A DNA stretch of 64,000 nucleotides from contig NZ_CP031395.1 of the NCBI RefSeq assembly GCF_004328645.1, positions 955,501 to 1,019,500 of the forward strand, written 5' to 3'. How positions within the stretch are numbered: the stretch's first letter is position 1; every line of letters starts with the position of its first letter. Shown piece after piece: positions 1-8,188 of this stretch. The position numbers and the translations under genes are program-made. The stretch is from Hylemonella gracilis (lineage in GTDB: Bacteria; Pseudomonadota; Gammaproteobacteria; Burkholderiales; Burkholderiaceae_C). Below the pieces are notes generated by a model. It was not told the origin of the DNA, searched no databases, and was given only the letters and a program-made list of their open reading frames with translations.

Positions 1-1
1 C

Positions 2-469
2 AAGGGCCAGAACCGCACGCCAGAACAGGATGCGGCCGAGTTGGAGCGCAACAAGGACTGGAAGCCCAACGCGCCCCTGGCGACCAAGACCCGTCCCGCG
101 CCGCCACCCGCCGAACCCGAGGCGGCTGTGCCCGCGCCCGTGACGGTGCCTGCCGCCAAGTCGGCCGATCCGCTGGGTGATCTGGCGCGCGCCAAGATCA
201 ACGAGGACAACAAGGCAGCCAACCCCAACATGCTGGCCTACTACATCCAGGTGGGTGCCTATTACAAGCCCGAGGACGCCGAAGCCCAGCGTGCGCGCCT
301 TTCCCTGACCGGCGTGCAGGCGCGCGTCCTGCGGGCCGAGGATGCCTCCGGTCGGCTGATCTACCGCGTGCGCGTGGGCCCTTACGAGCGCAAGGAAGAC
401 GCCGATCGCGCCGAAAGCCAGCTCAAGGCTGCGGGTCAGCAGACCGCCCAGGTGCGCGGCCAGCGCTGA
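2..469 (+). CDS. SPOR-domain protein (FtsN-like), 3' part
   Basis: The reading frame is open from the first bases of the window, so the gene starts upstream; about 155 codons are visible. A Pro/Ala-rich linker is followed by a C-terminal SPOR domain (from about LAYYIQVGAYYKPEDAEAQR to the end, with the repeat-like element YRVRVGPYERKEDADRAE). SPOR domains bind denuded glycan strands of septal peptidoglycan, and in FtsN-type proteins they follow an N-terminal membrane anchor that would lie outside the window. In Burkholderiales a SPOR/FtsN-like gene commonly sits after argS and before dsbA, which fits the next gene. The SPOR fold is clear; the FtsN identity is inferred from context. Confidence 0.8.
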   Translation, partial: KGQNRTPEQDAAELERNKDWKPNAPLATKTRPAPPPAEPEAAVPAPVTVPAAKSADPLGDLARAKINEDNKAANPNMLAYYIQVGAYYKPEDAEAQRARLSLTGVQARVLRAEDASGRLIYRVRVGPYERKEDADRAESQLKAAGQQTAQVRGQR

Positions 470-540
470 GCCCGTCCGGTCGTTTGCCCGCGCGCGACCC
501 AACCCAGCAAATCAAACCGCGATCAGGAGTCCCGATCACC

Positions 541-1209
541 ATGCAACGCCGTGAATTTACCCGTGCCCTGACCGCCGCCGGCCTGGGCAGTGCCGTCGCC
601 CTGCCGGCCACTTTTCCCCTGAACGCATCGGCGCAGGGCGCAGGCTTCGAAAGTGGTCGCGACTACCTGCCGCTCAAGCAGACCGCGCCCGTGGAAACGC
701 CGGCAGGCCAGATCGAGGTGGTCGAGTTCTTCTCTTACTACTGCCCGCACTGCAACGCCTTCGAGCCCACATTGGAGGCCTGGAGCCGCCGCCTGCCCAA
801 GGACGTGGTGCTGCGTCGCGTGCCCGTGGCCTTCGTGGGCCCCCGCCCGGAAACCCGCCAGCGTCTTTTCTATGCGCTGGAAGCCCTGGGCAAGTTGAAT
901 CAGTTGCATGCCAAGGTGTTCCGCGCCGTGCATGTGGATCGTCAGCGTCTGGAGGATCCCGCCGGCATTGCCGACTGGCTCGCGACCCAGGGCGTGGACA
1001 AGAAGCAGTTCACGGACGCGTACAACTCCTTCAGCGTTGCGGCCAAGGTCGGGCGCGCCAACCAGTTGGTGAGCGCCTACCAAGTGGACGGCGTGCCGGC
1101 GCTGGGCGTGGCGGGCCGCTATTACACCGACGCGTCGCTCACGCGCAGCATGGAGCGCTCGCTCCAGGTCGTCGATTTCCTCGCTGGCGAAGTGAAGAAG
1201 GGTCGCTGA
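541..1209 (+). CDS. dsbA: Periplasmic thiol:disulfide interchange protein DsbA
   Basis: 222 residues. An N-terminal export signal (RREFTRALTAAG then a hydrophobic stretch ending near ASA, residue 31) is followed by a thioredoxin-fold domain with the DsbA active site C68-P-H-C71 in a FFSYYCPHC context and a cis-Pro loop near VDGVPALGVAGRYYTD. The enzyme oxidises cysteine pairs in exported proteins and is recycled by DsbB (not in the window). The ATG at 541 was chosen over an in-frame upstream ATG at 484 because it begins the signal peptide and has a GGAG about 12 bases upstream. The 'RREF' start resembles a twin-arginine signal but lacks a full Tat motif. Confidence 0.93.
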   Translation: MQRREFTRALTAAGLGSAVALPATFPLNASAQGAGFESGRDYLPLKQTAPVETPAGQIEVVEFFSYYCPHCNAFEPTLEAWSRRLPKDVVLRRVPVAFVGPRPETRQRLFYALEALGKLNQLHAKVFRAVHVDRQRLEDPAGIADWLATQGVDKKQFTDAYNSFSVAAKVGRANQLVSAYQVDGVPALGVAGRYYTDASLTRSMERSLQVVDFLAGEVKKGR

Positions 1210-1313
1210 CGCGGCGTCTGCCCGCGGCGGCAGAAAAAACAAAGGACGTGCAGTGGCTCCGCGCTTTGACGCTTCCTCACGTCCGCCCCAACCCGTGATC
1301 TGACGCACCGCGC

Positions 1314-2180
1314 ATGGTTCACCTGTCCAATGACGCCGCGATGCTGGTGCGCGTCGTGCGTACCGAGGGGTCCGCTCCGCGCGACGTGGGCGCGTGGATG
1401 CTGGTCGAGTTCGTCCCTACCACGGGTGCCGCTGACGAGTTCACCGCTGCGGGCGTCAAGGTGACGGGCACGATAGGCGGGGGGCACCTGGAATTCGAAG
1501 CCATTGCCTTTGCCCGGGCCTTGCTGGCCGGCAAGACAGCACTCCCCGACAAAGACCAGCGCAAAGCGCTGGGCCCTAGCCTGGGCCAATGCTGCGGTGG
1601 CGTGGTCTGGCTGCGGTATGAGTTGCTGGACGCGAGGGATGCGCAGTCCCAGGCGTTACGCCTGCGCACCGCCGCTGCGGCCACCTTGCCGGTGGCGCTT
1701 TTCGGCGGCGGTCATGTGGGCCAGGCCTTGGCCCGGTTGCTGGCGGGCCTGCCTTTCGCGCTGCACTGGATCGACAGCCGGGAAGGCATCTTTCCCGCCG
1801 ACATCACGGCGGGCGCCGTGCGTTTGCGTTGTGAGCATTCAGATCCGGTGCACGCCGCCGTGCGGGATTTGCTGCCCGGCAGCGCCGTGCTGATCATGAG
1901 CTTCAGCCACGCGGAAGACTTGGACATCCTGGCCGCCTGCCTCACGCGTGCGCGGGAGCAGAACGACCTGCCCTACATCGGCCTGATTGGCAGCCGCAGC
2001 AAATGGGCGACTTTCCGCCATCGTTTGGCGGCGCGGGGGTGGGGCGAAGAAGATTTCGCCCGCGTGACCTGCCCCATCGGGGTGGGCGGCATCGCGGGCG
2101 AATTTCGCAAGCAGCCGGAGGTGATCGCCGTGGCCGTGGCGGCGCAGCTGCTGCAACTGCCAGGTCAGGCGTCGCGCTGA
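1314..2180 (+). CDS. xdhC: Xanthine dehydrogenase accessory protein XdhC
   Basis: 288 residues with the XdhC/CoxI layout: an N-terminal domain (VRTEGSAPRDVGAWMLV, then GTIGGGHLEFEA around residues 44-56) and a C-terminal Rossmann domain (LPVALFGGGHVGQALARLL around 128-146, GLIGSRSKW, then CPIGVGGIAGEFRKQPEV). XdhC binds molybdenum cofactor and mediates its sulfuration and insertion into XdhB. Its presumed clients xdhB and xdhA lie 8.4 kb away on the other strand, which is unusual because the three genes are normally contiguous. There is no strong ribosome-binding site before the ATG at 1314. Confidence 0.92.
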   Translation: MVHLSNDAAMLVRVVRTEGSAPRDVGAWMLVEFVPTTGAADEFTAAGVKVTGTIGGGHLEFEAIAFARALLAGKTALPDKDQRKALGPSLGQCCGGVVWLRYELLDARDAQSQALRLRTAAAATLPVALFGGGHVGQALARLLAGLPFALHWIDSREGIFPADITAGAVRLRCEHSDPVHAAVRDLLPGSAVLIMSFSHAEDLDILAACLTRAREQNDLPYIGLIGSRSKWATFRHRLAARGWGEEDFARVTCPIGVGGIAGEFRKQPEVIAVAVAAQLLQLPGQASR

Positions 2181-2214
2181 GCGCGCGCCCGTGGCAGGTG
2201 CGCGCTTGCGGACA

Positions 2215-2847
2215 TCAACCGCCGAACAGGCTCTTCTTGCGGGTCTTGCGGATTTCCTTCTCGCTCTGGAATTCCACGATGCCGCTTTCGATGTTGGACA
2301 GCTTGAGCGTGAACTTGTAGTAGATGTCCTTGGTCGAGCCGGCCGACTTGGTGATGGAAGCCAGATTGCCGTAAAGCATGAACTTCGCGCCCAGCTGGCG
2401 ACCCATCTGCGCGGCCTTGGTTTCGTCCACCAGACCGCTGTTCTTCTGGTAGTCCAGTTGCTTCTGGACCGCGTCCATGCGGGTCATGTCCACGAAGCGG
2501 AAGCGGCGGGAATTCAGCAGCTTGGTCGAGATGGTGTCGGTGATCGACTCGGTGTCGATGTGCTCAACGGTCTTGTTCTTGATGCTTTCGATGAACAGGA
2601 TCGGGCGCTCGCCATTGGGCGCGATGTCACGCATCGCGGGCGAGGAGAGCAGGTCGTCCACCATCTTTTCCGCGATCAATTGCAGATCGGAGGAGCCGAA
2701 ATCGGTGTTCACGGTTTCCACGCCGGTGGCGTCGCCGTACTCCACCTTGGAGGCGCAACCGGACAAGCCGAGCAGGCCCAGCGCGGCAGCGGCCAACAAG
2801 ACCGTGGAGGTGGAGGTTTTCAGTGTGTAGGACAGGCTGTGTTTCAT
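2215..2847 (-). CDS. lpoB: Penicillin-binding protein activator LpoB
   Basis: 210 residues from ATG at 2847, chosen over an in-frame start 12 bases upstream because MKHSL begins a normal lipoprotein signal. Lipobox LSGC (Cys near residue 31), then an LpoB/CsgG-like alpha/beta domain (DLQLIAEKMVDDLL, ILFIESIKNKTVEHIDTE, RRFRFVDMTRMDAVQKQLDY, GRQLGAKFMLYGNLASI). In E. coli LpoB is an outer-membrane lipoprotein that activates PBP1b. It is the last gene of a three-lipoprotein operon and starts 8 bases after the preceding gene. Unlike E. coli LpoB, there is almost no disordered linker between lipobox and globular domain, so reach to the PBP may differ. Assignment rests on domain and on the ycfL neighbour. 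Confidence 0.85.
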   Translation of the reverse strand: MKHSLSYTLKTSTSTVLLAAAALGLLGLSGCASKVEYGDATGVETVNTDFGSSDLQLIAEKMVDDLLSSPAMRDIAPNGERPILFIESIKNKTVEHIDTESITDTISTKLLNSRRFRFVDMTRMDAVQKQLDYQKNSGLVDETKAAQMGRQLGAKFMLYGNLASITKSAGSTKDIYYKFTLKLSNIESGIVEFQSEKEIRKTRKKSLFGG

Positions 2848-2855
2848 GGGAAGAC

Positions 2856-3263
2856 TCACTTCTTGATTTCCTGCGGTTCGCGAATCTGGATCTGGAAGCG
2901 GCGTGCGCGGTCAAAGGGTGCCGTGCCGGTGACCGTCATGCGGTCCTTGCCTGCCAGCTTGGCCGATCGCCAGGGGCGGTCGGTTTCGTCCAGCGGCACG
3001 CCTTCGGTGTCCAGCCAGACGAATTTGTATTCGAACTTCAGCTCCTTGCTGGTGTCGTTCTTCAGAACGGCGCGGGCTTGCGGCAGGCCGCCTTCGACCA
3101 GGGAAAGGGAGGTCTTGTCGACCTCGATGTCGTCCTCGAAGGCACCGCCGCGGTAGTCGATGAGGGAGGACGAGCTGCAAGCGGCCAGCACCAAGCTCAG
3201 GAGCATGGGCATGGCCAGGCGCACGGCGCCCGTGGGAGTGAGATAGGACAGGACTTGTTTCAT
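2856..3263 (-). CDS. YcfL-family lipoprotein
   Basis: 135 residues from ATG at 3263, which has GGAG 8 bases upstream; an ATG at 3275 overlaps the upstream stop (TGATG) but lacks a ribosome-binding site. Signal peptide with lipobox LAAC, then a small beta-rich domain resembling the YcfL family (paired with lpoB in enterobacteria): LVEGGLPQARAVLKNDTSKE, EYKFVWLDTEGVPLDE, then a C-terminal strand DRARRFQIQIREP. Function is unknown. Tight linkage to lpoB across distant proteobacteria suggests an envelope role connected with peptidoglycan synthesis; this is inference. Confidence 0.8.
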   Translation of the reverse strand: MKQVLSYLTPTGAVRLAMPMLLSLVLAACSSSSLIDYRGGAFEDDIEVDKTSLSLVEGGLPQARAVLKNDTSKELKFEYKFVWLDTEGVPLDETDRPWRSAKLAGKDRMTVTGTAPFDRARRFQIQIREPQEIKK

Positions 3264-3274
3264 GACGAACTCCA

Positions 3275-4756
3275 TCACAGAGGATAAACCCGGCTGTAGA
3301 TACTACCCGGCAAAACGGTCAGGTGCAGCAAGGTGGGTTTGCCTTTACGTATTTCGACCGTGATCGGTGCTTGTCCGGGCCGGCCCGGCAAGGCAATGTG
3401 ATGCTCGCCCTCGGCCAAGGGCAGGCGCAGTACCTGCGCGCTGCCGGGCAGGGTCAGCCAGGAACGCAGGTCCGCCTGGTCGGTGGCGACGGTGAACAGC
3501 ATGGTGGCGAGGCCCAGCACCAACGCTTCGTTGCTCTTCTGGTTGTTGCGCTGGACGTTGCGCTGCAGATCCTGCTTGGCAATCAGGCGCAGGAAGGAAT
3601 GCACCAGCAGGTCCCAGACTTCGTCCTTGAGCGTGCGCACGGCCAATGCGCGGGTGTCGGTCAGTGGGGTGGTCTCATGTGCCGCGCCATCCACCGACAG
3701 CGTGTAGGCCTGCGGTGCAGGCACCGAGCGATACACCGGGAAGCTGACGTAGTTGGCGGTGTTCCTGGTGTAGATCGGGATCGTGACCGGCTGCTTGATC
3801 GGCGCGAGCCCTTCCTCCAGGTACACCACCAGATCGCCCTGTTCCGCGGCTGGCGCCACCGCCGCCGGATTGGTCGGCAATTTGAGTTGCTGGGCCAGTT
3901 TTCTGGCGTCGTCCATGCCTGCCCTGAGGCCGGTGCGGACCACGTCCTTCTGCAGGTAGGGATTGTCGGGCGCGATTTCGAGCGCCTTGCGGTAGTCGAT
4001 GTACGCGTCGTTGGTCTGACCCGTGGCTTCATAGATCAGGCCTGACAGGTAGAAAGTGGCCGCGTTCTGGAAGCTGGATTTGACCCGACCCGCCGCCAGG
4101 TCCATCTCATTGAAGAATTTGTCGTAGCTGTCCGGGTCCAGTCCCTTGGCCTTGGCCTCCCGCTCGGACTTGTCGCGCGCGTCGTCCACCGCGTTGGCTT
4201 TTCTGGCCAGTGCCTCCACCTGCACCTGATTCGCGCGGCGTACCTCCACCAGCGCGCCTTGGACATCCCCTTGCGCCAGGTAGTTCAGGGCCTGGTACTG
4301 ATGGACGAAGACGCGTTCATAAGTGCGTCCCTGGTAGGGCCGGGCGTTGTCGTTGCTGTAGAGGCTCAGGCCCGAGGCCGCCAGGGCCGAGGCCGAGATG
4401 GTGGCCTGCTCATCCTGGGCCTGGAAACGCGCGATGGCCGCGTCGAAATCGGCCTTGCTGTCCTCGGCGTGGCCTTCCAGCTGCTGGACGCGTGCCCGTT
4501 CCAGCAGGTACAGCATGCCATCGGCACTCTTGGTCTTGCTGCCGATGGCCTTGACGGCGCTTTCGGGTTTTCCCGTGTCCAGGGCCTGCCGGTAGGTCTG
4601 CGCCGTGCTGGGATAAGGGACGAACACAGAGCTGCCAGCGCAACCTGCCAGCAGGGTGGCCAGCAGCACCAGCAGGAAAGACCCGCGCCGGGTGACAACC
4701 GGTATCCGCCCCCCTGAATCACATTCCCGAGTGCTTATTTCTTGCATGTGCACCAT
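3275..4756 (-). CDS. COG3014-type lipoprotein with TPR-like repeats
   Basis: 493 residues. Lipobox LLAGC (Cys39, preceded by a hydrophobic run), then an alpha-helical region with TPR-like units (LSGLIYEATGQTNDAYIDYRKALEIAPDNPYL near residues 240-270, in two parts) and a beta-rich C-terminal half. The first gene of the operon with ycfL and lpoB; its stop overlaps a possible ATG of ycfL. This trio (COG3014, ycfL, lpoB) recurs in other proteobacteria as far as I recall, but the large protein has no assigned biochemical function. The n-region before the hydrophobic core is unusually long (about 24 residues) from 4756; ATG at 4747 is equally possible and no good ribosome-binding site decides between them. 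Confidence 0.8.
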   Translation of the reverse strand: MVHMQEISTRECDSGGRIPVVTRRGSFLLVLLATLLAGCAGSSVFVPYPSTAQTYRQALDTGKPESAVKAIGSKTKSADGMLYLLERARVQQLEGHAEDSKADFDAAIARFQAQDEQATISASALAASGLSLYSNDNARPYQGRTYERVFVHQYQALNYLAQGDVQGALVEVRRANQVQVEALARKANAVDDARDKSEREAKAKGLDPDSYDKFFNEMDLAAGRVKSSFQNAATFYLSGLIYEATGQTNDAYIDYRKALEIAPDNPYLQKDVVRTGLRAGMDDARKLAQQLKLPTNPAAVAPAAEQGDLVVYLEEGLAPIKQPVTIPIYTRNTANYVSFPVYRSVPAPQAYTLSVDGAAHETTPLTDTRALAVRTLKDEVWDLLVHSFLRLIAKQDLQRNVQRNNQKSNEALVLGLATMLFTVATDQADLRSWLTLPGSAQVLRLPLAEGEHHIALPGRPGQAPITVEIRKGKPTLLHLTVLPGSIYSRVYPL

Positions 4757-4894
4757 TGTGCAATATCACTTGTGCCGGGCGTTTCGCACTGCGTCAGCGG
4801 CATTTCACACCCCGCTCTCCGCGTTTCGTCACAGCCTGCTGGCGATTCCGGTGGCGGTCCCGCACAGTGCGTCCATCGCCTACAGGAGTGCACC

Positions 4895-5440
4895 ATGCTG
4901 ATTCAACTGCTCATTCAACACCCCGAAGCTCTGCCCACGGTCATCCGCAACACGCCCCCCTGGGTCGGGGGGCTGGCTCTCGGCCTGGCCATTCTGGGCG
5001 CCAGCCAATGGAAGGATCGCCAGGCCAGCCTGGCGCGCGTGTCACTGACGCCGCTCGCCATGACCAGTTTCTCAGTTTGGGGCACGCTGTCCGCCCTGGG
5101 TGGCTCGGCCCTGCTGCCCCAGGCCTTGGGCGTTTGGATGACGGCGGCCGTGGCCGTCTTCGCCCTGGTGGTTCGCCTGCCATCGCCGGCCCGTTACGAC
5201 GCCGCCTCCCGCACCTACGCCATTCCCGGCAGTGGAGCACCCCTGCTGCTGATGCTGGGCATCTTCCTGGTGAAGTACGTGGTCGGCGTGGACCTCGTCA
5301 TGGCCCCGCAACTGATGCAAGAGCCCGCGTATGCCTTGACCGTCGCCAGCCTGTATGGCGCCTTCACCGGCCTTTTCGTCGGTCGCGCCGCCCGCCTCTG
5401 GAAGCTGGCCCTGCGAGGCCGCCGCGCGGTCACCGCCTGA
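4895..5440 (+). CDS. Integral membrane protein, DUF6622-like
   Basis: 181 residues from ATG at 4895, chosen because AGGAG lies 8 bases upstream; the frame is open further 5' but that part looks non-coding. About five hydrophobic segments (GGLALGLAILGASQ, LAMTSFSVWGTLSALGG, LGVWMTAAVAVFALVVRL, LLLMLGIFLVKYVV, YALTVASLYGAFTGLFVG). The N-terminus NTPPWVGGLALGLAILG resembles a family of uncharacterised bacterial membrane proteins (DUF6622 from memory). First gene of a co-directional group reaching the LytTR regulator, so it may be a target or partner of that system. No catalytic motif seen. Confidence 0.7.
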   Translation: MLIQLLIQHPEALPTVIRNTPPWVGGLALGLAILGASQWKDRQASLARVSLTPLAMTSFSVWGTLSALGGSALLPQALGVWMTAAVAVFALVVRLPSPARYDAASRTYAIPGSGAPLLLMLGIFLVKYVVGVDLVMAPQLMQEPAYALTVASLYGAFTGLFVGRAARLWKLALRGRRAVTA

Positions 5441-5491
5441 ATTCGTCCCTCGACCTTCTCGCGACCAACCTATCCCTCAAGGAGAACCACC

Positions 5492-5770
5492 ATGCAGATC
5501 CCTGACCTCGAACGCCAGGCCCGGCGCCGCGCCGGCGCCAAGCTGGGCTGGTACATCCACGCTACCGTCTACCTCGCCGTCAATCTGCTGCTGATGATCT
5601 TGTCGGCGCAGAGCCCGCGCGGCTGGGCTATCTATCCGGCGATGGGCTGGGGCCTGGGCCTCCTCATTCACGGCCTGGTGGTGTTTGTGCTCACCAGCGG
5701 GGTGCACGAAGGACTGGTGCAGCGGGAGCGCCGCCGGCTGCTCGCGCAGCGCGAGGACCGCCTGTCATGA
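5492..5770 (+). CDS. 2TM-domain protein (copy 1)
   Basis: 92 residues; AAGGAG lies 8 bases before the ATG. Two transmembrane helices (WYIHATVYLAVNLLLMIL and GWGLGLLIHGLVVFVL) after an arginine-rich RRRAGAKLGWY and before a charged C-terminal tail (VQRERRRLLAQREDR). This is the small '2TM' module that often occurs fused to, or next to, LytS-type histidine kinases. A close paralogue lies at 6824. The stop overlaps the next start (ATGA), indicating translational coupling with the hydrolase. Confidence 0.85.
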   Translation: MQIPDLERQARRRAGAKLGWYIHATVYLAVNLLLMILSAQSPRGWAIYPAMGWGLGLLIHGLVVFVLTSGVHEGLVQRERRRLLAQREDRLS

Positions 5771-6813
5771 CCGCGCGGTCCGCGGCGCGTGCGCGCCTGG
5801 GTCTGCTGGCCCTGCTCCTCGTCACGAACTGCGTGGCGCAAGCCGAGGTGGGTGTGCGCGAGCTCCCCGGGCAGTCGGGGGACGGGCCGGTCACGGTCTT
5901 CTACCCGACCGATGCCCCGGCCCAGACCAAGGTGCTGGGACCGTTCACCTTGCAGGTGGCCTGGGGTGCCGCGCCAACGCGAGGCAACGGTCGGCTGGTG
6001 GTGCTGTCCCACGGCTCGGGCGGTTCGCCGTGGGTCTACGCCGATTTCGCGATCCAGCTGGCCCAGGCGGGCTTCGTGGTCGCGCTGCCTGAACACCAGG
6101 GCGACAACTGGCACGACCACGCCCTGGTCGGTCCGCGGAGCTGGGAGCGCCGGCCCCTCGAAGTGTCCCGGGCCATCGACGTCGTCGGCGCGGACCCGCG
6201 ATTCGCACCGCTGTTGAAGCTGGACCGTGTCGGCATGTGGGGCATGTCCGCCGGGGGACACACCGCGCTTGTGCTGGCAGGTGGGCGCTGGTCGCCCGCG
6301 GCGCTGCGCGACCATTGCGAAGCGCACATCGCCGACGATTTTCCCACCTGCGTCGGCACTTCCCTCGAGTTGCACGGCAATTGGGCGGATGGTCTGAAGA
6401 AGGCGGGCGCGCTGTTCGTCATTCGCCGCAAGCTGGACGATACGCGGTGGTATGGCCACACTGACCCGCGCATCGCGGCCATCGTGGCCGAGGTCCCGTT
6501 GGCGGTGGACTTCGACCTGGCGTCGCTGGCGCATCCCGTCGTGCCCCTGGGTTTGGTGCGCAATGGCAAGGATGCTTGGCTCAAGCCCGCCTATCACGTC
6601 GACCAGGTGCTGAAGGCTTGCGCCAGCTGCACCTTGGTGGTCGACGCACCCAACGCCGGGCATGGCTCCTTGATGTCGCCGCAACCGCCGGACTTGCATG
6701 GCCCGGAAGTGCGTCTGCTGGCCGACCCGCCGGACTTCGACCGCGCCCAGGTGCCACAAGCCCATGCGCGTATCACCCAATACTTCGTCCAATACCTCTT
6801 GCCCAAGTCCTAG
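5767..6813 (+). CDS. Secreted alpha/beta hydrolase (dienelactone/PAF-acetylhydrolase-like)
   Basis: 348 residues. Export signal (residues 1-26, ending near VAQA), then an alpha/beta-hydrolase fold: oxyanion region VVLSHGSGGSPW (78-89), nucleophile elbow G-M-S161-A-G-G, and a likely catalytic His in PNAGHGS near the C-terminus. Cys pairs (e.g. CASC) fit an exported protein that could form disulfides. The family contains secreted esterases and putative dienelactone hydrolases; the substrate is unknown. It sits between two nearly identical 2TM genes and upstream of a histidine kinase/regulator pair, so it is probably co-expressed with that sensory system. Its ATG overlaps the upstream stop codon. 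Confidence 0.8.
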   Translation: MTARSAARARLGLLALLLVTNCVAQAEVGVRELPGQSGDGPVTVFYPTDAPAQTKVLGPFTLQVAWGAAPTRGNGRLVVLSHGSGGSPWVYADFAIQLAQAGFVVALPEHQGDNWHDHALVGPRSWERRPLEVSRAIDVVGADPRFAPLLKLDRVGMWGMSAGGHTALVLAGGRWSPAALRDHCEAHIADDFPTCVGTSLELHGNWADGLKKAGALFVIRRKLDDTRWYGHTDPRIAAIVAEVPLAVDFDLASLAHPVVPLGLVRNGKDAWLKPAYHVDQVLKACASCTLVVDAPNAGHGSLMSPQPPDLHGPEVRLLADPPDFDRAQVPQAHARITQYFVQYLLPKS

Positions 6814-6823
6814 AATCGTCACG

Positions 6824-7111
6824 ATGTCCACGCCCCCCCTCAGCCCCGAACAGATCGAACGAATCGCTCGCCGTCGCGCTGGCGCGAAGCTGGGCTGGTA
6901 CCTCCATGCCGTCGTGTACCTGCTGTTCAACGGGGTCTTCCTGGCCCTGTCCTGGCTCGGCGTGGGGCATCGGCATTGGAGTCTTTACCCGGCGCTGGGC
7001 TGGGGCCTGGGTGTGGTGTTGCACGGCATCGCGGTTTTCGTCCTCGGCAGCGGCTTGCGCGAGCGCCTGGTCGAACGTGAGCGCGAACGCTTGCGGCGCG
7101 CGCAGCGATGA
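6824..7111 (+). CDS. 2TM-domain protein (copy 2)
   Basis: 95 residues from ATG at 6824, 10 bases after the hydrolase stop. Same layout as the gene at 5492: (R)RRAGAKLGWYLHAVVYLL first helix, YPALGWGLGVVLHGIAVFVL second helix, and an Arg/Glu-rich tail (RERLVERERERLRRAQR). The shared strings RRRAGAKLGWY and GWGLG show local duplication. The stop overlaps the kinase start (ATGA), so it is likely co-translated with, and may form part of, the sensor in the membrane. Confidence 0.85.
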   Translation: MSTPPLSPEQIERIARRRAGAKLGWYLHAVVYLLFNGVFLALSWLGVGHRHWSLYPALGWGLGVVLHGIAVFVLGSGLRERLVERERERLRRAQR

Positions 7112-8160
7112 CGATCGACCCCGTCGCGAAGCTGCGGCACCTGTTGCAGGTGTTGGCGTTCTGTCTGGCCATTGCGACGATCCAGTACGCCTTTTTGCCC
7201 GAGCGCGGCTACGGCGTGCAACTGGCCTACTCCTTGTGCATTGGGATCATCACCTGGGCTTGCATCGATTTTCCGCGGCACCTCCTGCCTTCCGCCGCGG
7301 AGACTGGCTGGCCCCAGGGGCTGGCCGGCGTGGCGCTCGTGGCCGCCGCTATCGCGATCGGCTACTTCGTCGGCACGGCGCTGGGGGATGTGCTGTGCCG
7401 AGCCCTCGGGCTGTACGTCGGCCCGCGACCGGACCCCGTGGTGCAGGCGCGCCAGTCCGTGCTGATCACGGCGCTGGCGGGCATTGCCGGCAGTTATTAC
7501 TTCTTCAGTGCGGCGCGGCGTGGCCACCTCGAGCGCCAGATGAGCGAGACACGGCGCCATGCCAACGAAGCACGCCTGAAGCTGCTGGAAACGCAGTTGG
7601 AGCCGCACATGCTGTTCAACACGCTGGCCAATCTGCGCGCGCTGATCGCGCTCGACCCGCCGCGTGCCCAGCAGATGCTGGACCACATGATCGCCTACCT
7701 GCGCGCGACGCTGGATGCCTCGCGTGCCACCACGCATCCCCTGCAAGTCGAATTCGACCGCCTGCGCGACTACCTCGCCCTGATGGCGATCCGCATGGGG
7801 CTGCGCCTCGCCTACGAACTGGTGTTGCCACCGGAACTGGCGACGCAGGCCGTGCCGCCCCTGCTGCTGCAGCCCATCGTGGAAAACAGCATCCGGCATG
7901 GCCTGGAGCCGCAGCTACAAGGCGGCCGCATCGAGGTGCGGGCGAGTCGCGAAGGCGCGCGGCTGGTGCTGGAGATCAGCGACAGCGGCGTGGGTCAGAG
8001 CGAGATGGTGGGAGGGTCAGGCGGTGGTGGGTTCGGGCTGGTGCAGGTGCGCCAGCGCCTGGAGACCTTGTATGGCGAGGCCGCCGGTTATGACTTCGAG
8101 AGCGCCCCGGGCAAGGGCGCGCGCACCCGCATCACCTTGCCCTTGAGTCTCGGCGCATGA
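7108..8160 (+). CDS. LytS/YpdA-type sensor histidine kinase
   Basis: 350 residues. Four predicted membrane helices in the first 135 residues and no extracellular sensor domain, then a His_kinase domain of the LytS type: phospho-acceptor H167 in LEPHMLFNTLANLRALI, N-box LLLQPIVEN260SIRHG, and G-boxes DSGVG and GGGFGLVQVRQRL. Autophosphorylation should pass to Asp57 of the regulator encoded 28 bases downstream. The short sensor part suggests that the stimulus is membrane-borne or supplied by the adjacent 2TM proteins. Confidence 0.9.
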   Translation: MTIDPVAKLRHLLQVLAFCLAIATIQYAFLPERGYGVQLAYSLCIGIITWACIDFPRHLLPSAAETGWPQGLAGVALVAAAIAIGYFVGTALGDVLCRALGLYVGPRPDPVVQARQSVLITALAGIAGSYYFFSAARRGHLERQMSETRRHANEARLKLLETQLEPHMLFNTLANLRALIALDPPRAQQMLDHMIAYLRATLDASRATTHPLQVEFDRLRDYLALMAIRMGLRLAYELVLPPELATQAVPPLLLQPIVENSIRHGLEPQLQGGRIEVRASREGARLVLEISDSGVGQSEMVGGSGGGGFGLVQVRQRLETLYGEAAGYDFESAPGKGARTRITLPLSLGA

Positions 8161-8188
8161 ATCCACGCACGCAATCACGCGGGGCCCC

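Noticed and set aside
1209..1245. Hairpin TCTGCC-CGCGGC-GGCAGA after dsbA as a terminator.
   Set aside because: It is followed by an A-run, not a T-run, on the transcribed strand; only a weak terminator at best.
2191..3156. A 321-codon plus-strand frame opposite the lpoB operon.
   Set aside because: Shadow of the lipoprotein genes, which have lipoboxes, ribosome-binding sites and family motifs.
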